Source of the DNA: Acidobacteriota bacterium
Lineage (GTDB): Bacteria; Acidobacteriota; Terriglobia; Terriglobales; SCQP01
DNA: 12,113 nucleotides
Reading direction: 5' to 3'
Assembly: GCA_021818645.1 (NCBI GenBank)
Contig: JAKATS010000083.1
Span: forward strand, 1 to 12,113
The translations under genes and the position numbers were made by a program. Below, piece after piece: positions 6,195 to 12,113 of the stretch. The stretch's first letter is position 1. The number at the start of each line of letters is the position of its first letter. The notes below the pieces were generated by a model. The model had not been told where the DNA came from. It saw only the letters and a list, made by a program, of their open reading frames with translations, and did no database searches.

Positions 6195-7136
6195 ATGAAA
6201 ATGAAAAGGTTCGTTATTTTAGGGTGCATAGTGGTGAGCTGGAGCCTAGCCGCCTCCGGGCTGTGGGCCGCTCAGATCGGTTCCGAGGCGCAAGTGGTGA
6301 TTCCAAGTTCGGCCCAGCAGATCATCAGCGTCAAATATTCCCGCCTGCAAGATCCCATGGTGCAGCCGATTCTACAGCAGGTGATGCCCGGCGGCATTGC
6401 CCGCATTAACGCCATCATCGCCCAGGCCGGTCTACGGCCGCGCGATGTACAACGGGTGGATTTCGCCACCTTCGCGCTGCGCAAAGGGCTGGGCATGATT
6501 ACGGTGCTCGAGGGCAATTTTCTGCATTTCAATCGGGCGCGATTTTTTCATCCCACTAAAAAGCAGCCCCGGCCGCCCCATTTTCTGGGAGTGAACTACT
6601 ACATGACGGGAGGCTGGGATGTGTATTTGCCCGATAACACGACCCTGGTGGCCGGCAGCCTGCCCGAGCTGCGGCAGTCCATTCGAGCCGAGCAGAGCGC
6701 CATTCCCAATCTGGAAGCAAATGACCGGATGTCGAGCCTGATCAGCGGCACGCAGGACACCGATGCCTGGAGCGTGCTCGATGCCGCCGGCGCCCGCAAT
6801 GTGATGATGTCGCTGGCAGGTGCCCAGGGTAAACTGGGCGCCTTGCTGGGCAGCCAGTTCCGGGGCGCGCGGTATACCCTCGACTTTTCGGATGGCGTGA
6901 AGCTGAATCTGGAAGTAGTCGCGCGGGATTCGATGGATGCGGCCACGCTCAGCACTGGTCTGCAAGCGGCCTTGCTGTACCGGGCTGCGGCCGAACCCAA
7001 TCCCCTACTGAAACGCCTGCTGGGCCAGGTACAGGTGGATTCCGCCGGCCGGCACGTGTTCATGCAGGTTACCTCGCCGGAAAATCAACTCGCCGAAATT
7101 GCCAACAGCCCGCTGTTTCACAGCATCATGCGATAG
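6195..7136 (+). CDS. Exported protein of unknown function
   Basis: The open frame extends far upstream, but the real start is ATG 6195: GGAGG lies six bases before it and a signal peptide begins there (MKMKRFVILGCIVVSWSLAA, then SGLWA with cleavage before AQIG). The mature protein of about 288 residues has no transmembrane helix. It reads as alternating helices and strands: IPSSAQQIISVKYSRLQDP (36-54), a helix with NAIIAQAGLRPRDVQRVDF, a strand pair around ITVLEGNF (102-109), YMTGGWDVYLPDNTTLVAGS (136-155), then AWSVLDAAGARNVMMSLAG and GARYTLDFSDGVKLNLEVVA (224-243). No catalytic motif or named domain is recognised; I recall similar exported proteins in Acidobacteria. It is divergent from the SurA-like gene and 78 bases before the dehydrogenase gene. 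Function: not assigned. Confidence 0.8.
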   Translation: MKMKRFVILGCIVVSWSLAASGLWAAQIGSEAQVVIPSSAQQIISVKYSRLQDPMVQPILQQVMPGGIARINAIIAQAGLRPRDVQRVDFATFALRKGLGMITVLEGNFLHFNRARFFHPTKKQPRPPHFLGVNYYMTGGWDVYLPDNTTLVAGSLPELRQSIRAEQSAIPNLEANDRMSSLISGTQDTDAWSVLDAAGARNVMMSLAGAQGKLGALLGSQFRGARYTLDFSDGVKLNLEVVARDSMDAATLSTGLQAALLYRAAAEPNPLLKRLLGQVQVDSAGRHVFMQVTSPENQLAEIANSPLFHSIMR

Positions 7137-7173
7137 ATCCAACAGCAAAAGCAGATAAACCGAAAAACTTTAA

Positions 7174-7199
7174 TTCGATTCCACAAAAAAGGAATTGGG
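7174..7199 (+). promoter_or_regulatory. Leader hairpin overlapping the ribosome site of the dehydrogenase
   Basis: Bases 7174-7182 (TTCGATTCC) can pair with 7191-7199 (GGAATTGGG), giving nine pairs of which three are G-U, around an A-rich 8-base loop. The 3' arm includes the GGG of the only Shine-Dalgarno-like stretch (GGGAG, 7197-7201) before ATG 7215. Such a stem could limit ribosome access. The pairing is visible; regulation is inference. Confidence 0.3.
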
Positions 7200-7214
7200 A
7201 GAAAGTAAAAAGCC

Positions 7215-8264
7215 ATGCCCATCGTCGCCGCCTACGCCGCCGCCTCCGCCACCGATCCGTTAGCCCCGTTTCGCCTCGAACGCCGCGAGCCGCGCGCGCA
7301 CGAGGTCGCGATCAAGATTCAGGCCTGCGGCATTTGCCATACCGACATTCACCAGACACGCAACGAATGGGGCAATTCCACTTTCCCCATGGTGCCGGGC
7401 CACGAAATCACCGGAGTGGTGACCGCGACCGGCGCCCAGGTTACGAAATTCAAAGCCGGCGACCGGGTAGGGGTGGGATGCTTTGTGGACTCCTGCCGCA
7501 CCTGCCAACCCTGCCGCCGGGGTGAAGAACAGTACTGCGATCGAGGGCCGGTGTTTACCTATAACGGTCAAGAAGCTGATGGCACGCCGACGCAGGGCGG
7601 CTATTCCGCCGCGATTGTCGCCGATGAGAATTACGTGCTGCGGATCCCCGCGAACCTTCCACTCGACGGCGCCGCGCCGCTTTTATGTGCGGGCATTACG
7701 CTTTATTCCCCCCTGCGCCACTGGCATGCCGGGCCGGGCGTCAGGGTGGGCGTTGTGGGGCTGGGCGGACTGGGACATATGGGGGTAAAACTGGCCCATG
7801 CGATGGGCGCCGAGGTCACGGTATTCAGCCAGTCGGAACGCAAGCGCGAGGACAGCCGCCGGCTGGGGGCCGATCATTTTTATGCGGTGAGCGGGGTAAA
7901 TTCGGTGGCCGGTCAGGAACGCAGCTACGACCTGATCCTGAACACGGTTTCGGCCCCGCTGGACTGGAGTCTTTATCTGAACCTGCTCAAGCCCGACGGC
8001 AGCCTGGTGATTCTGGGCGTGCCGCCGGCGCCGGTGCCGGTGCATGCCCTGCCCCTGGTGGCCGGGCGGCGCACGCTGGCCGGCTCGATGATCGGGGGGA
8101 TTCGCGAGACCCAGGAAATGCTCGATTTCTGCGGCCGCGCGGGGATTACCAGCGATATTGAAACAATTGCCATTTCGCAGGTGAATCAGGCTTATGACCG
8201 CATGCTGAAAAGCGATGTGCGCTACCGCTTTGTGATTGATATGGCCACGCTGAAATCGAGCTAA
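7215..8264 (+). CDS. yahK: NAD(P)-dependent zinc alcohol/aldehyde dehydrogenase, YahK/cinnamyl-alcohol-dehydrogenase type
   Basis: This is a 349-residue medium-chain dehydrogenase that interconverts aldehydes and alcohols in the cytoplasm. Catalytic zinc ligands are C41 (GICHTDIHQ), H63-E64 (VPGHE) and C158 (LLCAGIT); structural zinc ligands are C94, C97, C100 and C108 (DSCRTCQPC...YCD). The Rossmann nucleotide motif is GLGGLG at 182-187. The second strand ends in [10 protein letters not shown] rather than an acidic residue, which in this family favours NADPH. YSPLRHW (164-170), [16 protein letters not shown] (291-306) and YRFVID (337-342) match E. coli YahK closely, as far as I recall that sequence. 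Length is normal and all ligands are intact. ATG 7215 follows GGGAG by 13 bases, a long gap. It is probably transcribed alone and ends before a small terminator. Confidence 0.92.
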   Translation: MPIVAAYAAASATDPLAPFRLERREPRAHEVAIKIQACGICHTDIHQTRNEWGNSTFPMVPGHEITGVVTATGAQVTKFKAGDRVGVGCFVDSCRTCQPCRRGEEQYCDRGPVFTYNGQEADGTPTQGGYSAAIVADENYVLRIPANLPLDGAAPLLCAGITLYSPLRHWHAGPGVRVGVVGLGGLGHMGVKLAHAMGAEVTVFSQSERKREDSRRLGADHFYAVSGVNSVAGQERSYDLILNTVSAPLDWSLYLNLLKPDGSLVILGVPPAPVPVHALPLVAGRRTLAGSMIGGIRETQEMLDFCGRAGITSDIETIAISQVNQAYDRMLKSDVRYRFVIDMATLKSS

Positions 8265-8273
8265 ACGAGCAGC

Positions 8274-8291
8274 AGTGGCGGGGCCGCTTTT
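8274..8291 (+). terminator. Short intrinsic terminator after the dehydrogenase
   Basis: AGTGGC (8274-8279) pairs with GCCGCT (8283-8288), one pair being G-U, around a GGG loop, followed by a run of four T residues (8288-8291). It starts 10 bases after the stop codon. The stem is GC-rich but the T run is short, so efficiency may be moderate. Confidence 0.45.
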
Positions 8292-8332
8292 CCAGCTTCG
8301 CGATTCCCCCTCTCATGCAAACTACGCTTGAA

Positions 8333-8472
8333 TGGGCCATTTGTTTTTCTCAGGTTCCAGCGATCGGCCTCGGTGGCCCACGGAAGGGCCATTCCTATCC
8401 GCCCCGCCTTGCTGCGCAAGGCTGGGTCTCCGGCGGCCCCATCCCGCTTCGCAGAACGGGGGGCCCGGACCC
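8333..8472. other. Cluster of GC-rich hairpins in the convergent gap; possible structured RNA or dispersed intergenic repeat
   Basis: Between the dehydrogenase terminator and the end of the GH15 gene lie three consecutive stems. TGGCCC (8374-8379) pairs with GGGCCA (8386-8391). GCCTTGC (8406-8412) pairs with GCAAGGC (8416-8422) around a TGC loop. A nested stem joins GGGTC (8424-8428) with GACCC (8468-8472), GGCCCC (8435-8440) with GGGGCC (8460-8465) and CCG (8444-8446) with CGG (8457-8459). TGGGCCA at 8333-8339 could pair instead with 8374-8380, in competition with the first stem. No convincing gene covers the region, although short open frames exist. It could be a 3' UTR structure of the GH15 mRNA, an independent RNA, or a copy of a repeat; the sequence alone does not decide. 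Confidence 0.45.
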
Positions 8473-8534
8473 GCGATCTTGCATTGCTCCACAGCGACTC
8501 GGCCGGGACGTCATGCTGCGGACCGCGCACGAAT

Positions 8535-10379
8535 TCATTGGTTTCCGGTTTCCGGCACGCCCGTGGGATACAGCGACAGGTTGTGCGCGCTATTGATCAG
8601 GGCCATGTGGGTGAAGGCCTGAGGAAAGTTTCCCAATAAGCCATCGGCTTCGCCGGACTCGGACGGTCGAGGTTCCAGCTCTTCCGAAAAAAGTCCCAGG
8701 CAGCTGCCCCGCGCCAGAATCTGTTCGAATAAATTGCGGGCTTCCCGGGTTTGACCTGAGAGAGTAAGGCAGTCAATCAGCCAGAAGCTGCAGATGGAAA
8801 AAGTAGCTTCGCCGCCGCCGACGCCATCATTATTGGTATTTTCATAACGCCAGACCAAAGGTCCATTGGCCAATTTGTTCCGAATGGCGCGCAGAGTGGA
8901 CTGCATACGCGGGTCGCGCGGCTTGAGAAAGCGCACCAAAGGCAACAACAGCAGGCTGGCATCGAGCACATCGTTATCCAACGTCTGGGCGAAGGCATGG
9001 ATACGGCTGCGATAGCCCTGCTGCCAAATCGTGCGGCGCAGTTCCGTGGCTTCCGCCTGCCAGCGCTGGCGCGGGGCCGGCAGACGGTATTTGCGGGACA
9101 GTTTGATGCCCCGATCCAAGGCGACCCAGCACATGAGCTTGGAATAAACAAACTGCCGCGGTCCGCCGCGAACTTCCCAGATGCTTTCATCTTTTTCCCG
9201 CCAATGAGCGGCGGCATAATCCACTAATTGGCAGAGCACCTGCCACAATTCTGGTTCGAGGCCATCCCGCCATTTGGCATAGGTATAGGCAGCATCGAGG
9301 ATTTCGCCATAAATATCCAGTTGCGATTGCGCGGCCGCGCCGTTGCCGATGCGGACCGGGTGCGAGTTGCGATAACCGCTCAGCCAAGGCAGTTCCTGTT
9401 CCGGCAACCGGCTATCGCCATCCACCCGGTAACAGACCTGCAGCGGCAAAGGATGCCGGCGCGCCAGATCCGAGATAAAGCGCAGAAAACGGCCAGCCTC
9501 ATCGTGATAGCCGAGTAGTGAAAGACCGTACAACGCAAAGGTGCCGTCGCGGGGCCAGCAATAGCGGTAATCCCAGTTGCGCGATCCGCCGATTCTTTCC
9601 GGCAGGCTGGTGGTCGGAGCGGCGACTAAAGCTCCGGTCGGTTCATAAATCAAAGCCTTCAATACCAGAGCGCTGCGCATGACCTGCTCCTGATACGGAC
9701 CCTCGTAACGGCTGCGAGCGGCCCAGCGCCGCCAGTAGCGCAGCGTGGCGTCCAGGGAAGCGAGCAGATCGGATTCCCGGAGGGGATTGGGTTTGCCGCC
9801 CCAAGCCAGCGAGAAGGCCCGGCTTTCGCCGGCGCGCAGGCGAAAGCGAGCGCCCAGCCCCTGCGCTAGCGGCTGGAGCGCGATGGGCGATTGCAGCCAT
9901 AAACCGATGTCATTCGCCGCATGCCAGAGATGGATAGGGGGTTGGGTTTGGATGGCGCGCCAGGCCGAACGATGCCGCCCGTAGCCGGGCGCGGCATCAC
10001 AGACCATCTCAATCTCCACATCGCCCTGCAGCATCTCCAGGCGGCGAAAGACGGCGCCCTGATCGAGGGCCTGGGGACGCGGCTCGGGAGCAAAGCGGGG
10101 CGGCATCCAGTCCGTCAGGCGCAGATGCAGGCCGGGACGGCGGAATTCGGTGATCAGCACATTGGTGCGGGCTGCATAATGCTGCTGGCCCGCATCCAGC
10201 GCCAAGGGACACAGTCTCCAACTTCCGCCGTGCTCGGGATCGAGCAGAGAGGCAAAAACCGAGGGACTATCAAAGCGCGGCAGACAGAGCCAACCGAGCG
10301 AGCCATCGCGGGCGATGAGCGCGGCGGTATGCCCATCGGCTATCAGTCCATAATCCGCAATGGAGGGAGTGAACGGCAT
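8535..10379 (-). CDS. GH15 family glycoside hydrolase (glucoamylase / trehalase type), cytoplasmic
   Basis: The 614-residue protein starts at ATG 10379 with ACAGG about 8 bases upstream; a TTG directly before it is less likely. There is no signal peptide. The N-terminal beta-sandwich (trehalase-like N domain) begins SIADYGLIADGHTAALIARD (6-25) and SLGWLCLPRFDSPSVFASLL. The (alpha/alpha)6 barrel starts near residue 225 and includes GGSRNWDYRYCWPRDGTFAL (264-283). The likely general acid is E402 in DESIWEVRGG, and the general base is E566 or E567 in LGLFSEE, followed by GNFPQAFTHMALI (583-595). These marks fit bacterial GH15 enzymes of the mycobacterial trehalase and glucodextranase group, which hydrolyse alpha-linked glucosides. 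Cytoplasmic location suits trehalose or maltooligosaccharides, but substrate is not provable here. It is divergent from the sugar dehydrogenase gene. Confidence 0.92.
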   Translation of the reverse strand: MPFTPSIADYGLIADGHTAALIARDGSLGWLCLPRFDSPSVFASLLDPEHGGSWRLCPLALDAGQQHYAARTNVLITEFRRPGLHLRLTDWMPPRFAPEPRPQALDQGAVFRRLEMLQGDVEIEMVCDAAPGYGRHRSAWRAIQTQPPIHLWHAANDIGLWLQSPIALQPLAQGLGARFRLRAGESRAFSLAWGGKPNPLRESDLLASLDATLRYWRRWAARSRYEGPYQEQVMRSALVLKALIYEPTGALVAAPTTSLPERIGGSRNWDYRYCWPRDGTFALYGLSLLGYHDEAGRFLRFISDLARRHPLPLQVCYRVDGDSRLPEQELPWLSGYRNSHPVRIGNGAAAQSQLDIYGEILDAAYTYAKWRDGLEPELWQVLCQLVDYAAAHWREKDESIWEVRGGPRQFVYSKLMCWVALDRGIKLSRKYRLPAPRQRWQAEATELRRTIWQQGYRSRIHAFAQTLDNDVLDASLLLLPLVRFLKPRDPRMQSTLRAIRNKLANGPLVWRYENTNNDGVGGGEATFSICSFWLIDCLTLSGQTREARNLFEQILARGSCLGLFSEELEPRPSESGEADGLLGNFPQAFTHMALINSAHNLSLYPTGVPETGNQ

Positions 10380-10579
10380 CAAAAGAACCTGTTTATAAAG
10401 CCGGATTGGGTGAAATTTGCCGGATGCATGCAGCTTTTTTTCCGCTCATAATTCTGCATACACACGAAATTGTTGCGCTGGAAAAGCCGCAAACCTGCCC
10501 TTGGCAAGATTACCAGCACCGAGGAATATACGAAGCGATAAGCATCGTAGAGCTGCGTTGCCGTCGCTTGCCGATCCTC

Positions 10580-10597
10580 ATGTATATCCATATACAT
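10580..10597. repeat. Perfect 8-2-8 inverted repeat, operator-like
   Basis: ATGTATAT and ATATACAT are exact reverse complements separated by CC. The AT-rich dyad stands out in its surroundings and has the size of a dimeric repressor site. It is about 200 bases upstream of the GH15 start and about 247 bases upstream of the dehydrogenase start, far for classical repression. PadR-type sites are described as ATGT-N8-ACAT; here the gap between those ends is 10, so the match is only partial. Confidence 0.45.
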
Positions 10598-10650
10598 TCC
10601 GGTTGGCTCGCTCCTTGCGCCTTGCTTTGCTCGCTTCTCACTTCGCCTCA

Positions 10651-10705
10651 GCTTTATCCATAAGCAGAGAGCCGGGGCCTGGAAGGCAACTCCGGCTTAC
10701 CCTCT
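10651..10705. other. Compact hairpin cluster in the divergent region
   Basis: GCTT (10651-10654) pairs with AAGC (10662-10665). Directly after it AGCCGG (10670-10675) pairs with CCGGCT (10692-10697), enclosing a second stem GCCT (10677-10680) with AGGC (10684-10687). AGAG (10666-10669) can extend the base of the helix by pairing with CTCT (10702-10705) across an internal loop. No T run follows on either strand, so this is not an obvious intrinsic terminator. Confidence 0.35.
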
Positions 10706-10772
10706 CGATCTTGGCTTTCTCAATTCATCGGTGAACTCATGGGCTACCGCTGATTGATGAGACAGGTTCCAG

Positions 10773-10787
10773 CCGGATTCGATCCGG
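10773..10787. promoter_or_regulatory. Operator-like inverted repeat touching the -35 of the sugar-dehydrogenase promoter
   Basis: CCGGAT (10773-10778) and ATCCGG (10782-10787) are perfect reverse complements separated by TCG. The repeat ends exactly one base before the predicted -35 hexamer at 10788, a position suited to an activator or repressor. The binding protein is unknown. Confidence 0.4.
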
Positions 10788-10817
10788 ATGACAACAGCAT
10801 GGCCCCGTTCGTAGAAT
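10788..10817 (+). promoter_or_regulatory. Sigma-70-like promoter of the sugar-dehydrogenase gene
   Basis: ATGACA (10788-10793) and TAGAAT (10812-10817) are separated by 18 bases; each hexamer matches its consensus at 5 of 6 positions. Transcription would start near 10824, giving a leader of about 20 bases that contains the ribosome site GGGAG (10829-10833). Confidence 0.5.
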
Positions 10818-10843
10818 GATTAGAGTATGGGAGCGAGATCACT

Positions 10844-12049
10844 ATGATGCATGTATGTTCGCGGACAAATTTTTACTCAGCCTTACGCCTTTCGGCCATA
10901 CTAGCGGGATTATCGGCAACGATCGCCGCTCAATCACTGACCCATGGCCGGCCGCAGCATTTTCCCAAACCATTTACCACTCCGGTAAAGGCCTTTTCAC
11001 CGCAGAAAGCAGCCCCACCACCGGGCTGGCATCCGAGGGCGCCGCACGGATTCATGGTGACGCAATATGCCCGCGGGCTGCGTAATCCGCGCTGGCTGGC
11101 GATCGCGCCCAACGGCGCATTGTTTGTCGCCGAAACCGGACCCGGGCGGGTGCTGGTGCTGACGCATGCCCATGCCCAGCCGTCGGTTTTTGCCCATGGC
11201 CTGCGCCGGCCTTTCGGCATCGCCTTCCATGGACACTATGTGTATATCGCCGATACCAATGAAGTGCTACGGTATCCGTTCAATGCCCAAACCAACCGAG
11301 CCACCGGTCCGGCGCAAAAAATTCTCGCCCTGCCCGGCGGCGGCATGCATTTTACCCGCAGCATCGCTTTCAGCCGCCAGGGCCGGCATATGTTTGTGAG
11401 CGTCGGCTCGGATTGCAACGTCTGTATTGAAAAAGACCCACGCCGCGCGGCCGTGCTGGAAGCCACGCCGGAAGGCAAGGACATGCATATTTACGCCAGC
11501 GGCCTGCGCAACTCCGTCGGACTGGGAGTGAACCCGGTGAGCGGACAGGTCTGGTCGGCGGTGAACGAGCGGGATATGCTGGGCAACGCCATACCGCCCG
11601 ATTATTTCACCCATCTGAAGCCCGGCGGCTTTTATGGCTGGCCGTACAGCTATATCGGCCAACATCTCGATCCCCGGATTCATCATAAAAATCCCGGCTT
11701 GGTGTCGCGCGCAATCATTCCCGATGTTTTGCTGGGTCCACATTTCGCACCGCTGCAGTTCGCGTTTTATACCGGACGGCAATTTCCGGCCCAGTACCAC
11801 GATGGCGCTTTCATTGCCGAACACGGTTCCTGGAACAGCTCGGTGCTGCACGGCTATTATGTAGCCTTTGTGGCCTTCAAAGGCGGACAGCCGGAGAGCG
11901 CGCCGCGGCCGTTTCTGCGTGGGTTTGTAAAAAGCCGCACCCAGGGAACGGTTTATGGCCGCCCGGTGGGCGTGGCCGTGGGCCGGCATGGATCGTTATA
12001 TATCAGCGACGATACCGGCAACGTGATCTGGAAGGTAAAGAAGCGGTGA
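10844..12049 (+). CDS. Exported PQQ-type sugar dehydrogenase / L-sorbosone dehydrogenase-like beta-propeller
   Basis: The 401-residue protein starts at ATG 10844, ten bases after GGGAG; the next codon is also ATG. Residues 1-30 look like a signal peptide (SALRLSAILAGLSATIAAQ), so the protein is probably periplasmic. From about residue 68 it is a six-bladed beta-propeller of the soluble glucose/sorbosone dehydrogenase type: FMVTQYARGLRNPRWLAIAP (70-89), LFVAETGPGRV, RRPFGIAFHG, GSDCNVC (188-194), YASGLRNSVGLGVNP (217-231), GGFYGWPYSY (261-270) and YISDDTGNVIWKV (386-398). H169 in GGGMHFTRSIAF and R222-N223 in GLRN are the likely cofactor and catalytic residues by comparison with soluble glucose dehydrogenase. 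The usual reaction is PQQ-dependent oxidation of sugars, but many relatives have unknown substrates and no PQQ genes are in the window. The C-terminus is complete. Confidence 0.88.
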   Translation: MMHVCSRTNFYSALRLSAILAGLSATIAAQSLTHGRPQHFPKPFTTPVKAFSPQKAAPPPGWHPRAPHGFMVTQYARGLRNPRWLAIAPNGALFVAETGPGRVLVLTHAHAQPSVFAHGLRRPFGIAFHGHYVYIADTNEVLRYPFNAQTNRATGPAQKILALPGGGMHFTRSIAFSRQGRHMFVSVGSDCNVCIEKDPRRAAVLEATPEGKDMHIYASGLRNSVGLGVNPVSGQVWSAVNERDMLGNAIPPDYFTHLKPGGFYGWPYSYIGQHLDPRIHHKNPGLVSRAIIPDVLLGPHFAPLQFAFYTGRQFPAQYHDGAFIAEHGSWNSSVLHGYYVAFVAFKGGQPESAPRPFLRGFVKSRTQGTVYGRPVGVAVGRHGSLYISDDTGNVIWKVKKR

Positions 12050-12113
12050 TGCAACCCGGATCTAACGCCCGGAGGCTATGGGCTGGGCAGAACGAGCGGG
12101 CAGGCCGGGAACC

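Larger units (their letters stand above)
10380..10843. other. 464-base divergent intergenic region, more AT-rich than its neighbours, with palindromes and hairpins
   Basis: The region separates the divergent GH15 and sugar-dehydrogenase genes. It holds an 18-base inverted repeat at 10580-10597, a pyrimidine-rich stretch on the plus strand (about 10608-10655), a hairpin cluster at 10651-10705, an inverted repeat at 10773-10787 and a promoter at 10788-10817. On the minus strand one frame is open from at least 10660 down to a stop at 10379 and includes an ATG at 10597, but it has no ribosome site and no recognisable protein family. No tRNA was found. I found no good promoter for the GH15 gene. 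Confidence 0.5.

Noticed and set aside
6195..6230. Possible lipoprotein signal (ILGC at residues 8-11) in the exported protein
   Set aside because: The cysteine is too close to the N-terminus, in the middle of the hydrophobic helix, and a normal signal-peptidase I site (GLWA before AQ) follows.
8261..8639. Several overlapping 89-103 residue open frames in the convergent gap
   Set aside because: They occur in several frames at once in GC-rich DNA, overlap each other and the GH15 gene, and lack ribosome sites and domains.
12050..12113. A next gene at the right edge: plus-strand ATG at 12078 after GGAGG, or a minus-strand frame ending at 12062
   Set aside because: The GGAGG is only 2 bases from the ATG, and the minus-strand frame shows just 16 codons without a motif; neither can be supported.
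1..12113. tRNA, rRNA, CRISPR arrays, insertion-sequence ends or toxin-antitoxin pairs
   Set aside because: I looked on both strands and saw no cloverleaf with a T-loop motif, no spaced repeats, no transposase and no small paired genes of known type.

Overview
The window is a GC-rich (clearly above 50 percent), densely packed stretch of bacterial chromosome, about 12.1 kb, with no phage, transposon, CRISPR or RNA-gene hallmarks. The gene families point to an acidobacterium: a sodium:solute symporter of the 'SGMAGN' type, a stand-alone BlaI-type repressor, a YhaM-type exoribonuclease, an exported protein of unknown function that I associate with Acidobacteria from memory, and a cytoplasmic GH15 enzyme beside an exported sorbosone-dehydrogenase-like propeller. 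This assignment is inference; no rRNA or marker gene is present.

Left part (1-2803): on the minus strand lie the first 14 codons of a probable cob(I)alamin adenosyltransferase (cut by the window edge) and, upstream of it, a small single-pass membrane protein. Divergent from these, a SSS-family symporter with a recognisable promoter and a leader hairpin is followed 19 bases later by a 72-residue two-helix membrane protein, probably one transcription unit.

Middle (2926-7136): a single-domain response regulator stands alone on the plus strand. Facing it is a minus-strand run that is probably one operon: SurA-like periplasmic chaperone, YhaM-type OB-fold/HD exoribonuclease, and a BlaI/MecI-type repressor separated from the nuclease stop by 3 bases. 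No BlaR1-type sensor peptidase is present. Divergent from this operon is an exported 313-residue protein of unknown function with an extended -10 promoter.

Right part (7215-12049): a YahK-type zinc alcohol/aldehyde dehydrogenase ends at a small terminator. The convergent gap up to the GH15 gene holds three consecutive GC-rich hairpins. The minus-strand GH15 glucoamylase/trehalase-type hydrolase and the plus-strand exported PQQ-type sugar dehydrogenase are divergent, separated by a 464-base region with two operator-like palindromes, a compact hairpin cluster and a good promoter for the dehydrogenase.

Most of the window is ordinary metabolism and envelope biology. The least explained signals are in the two intergenic regions (8292-8534 and 10380-10843) and in the SurA-YhaM-BlaI gene order. 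I found no convincing undescribed multi-gene system.
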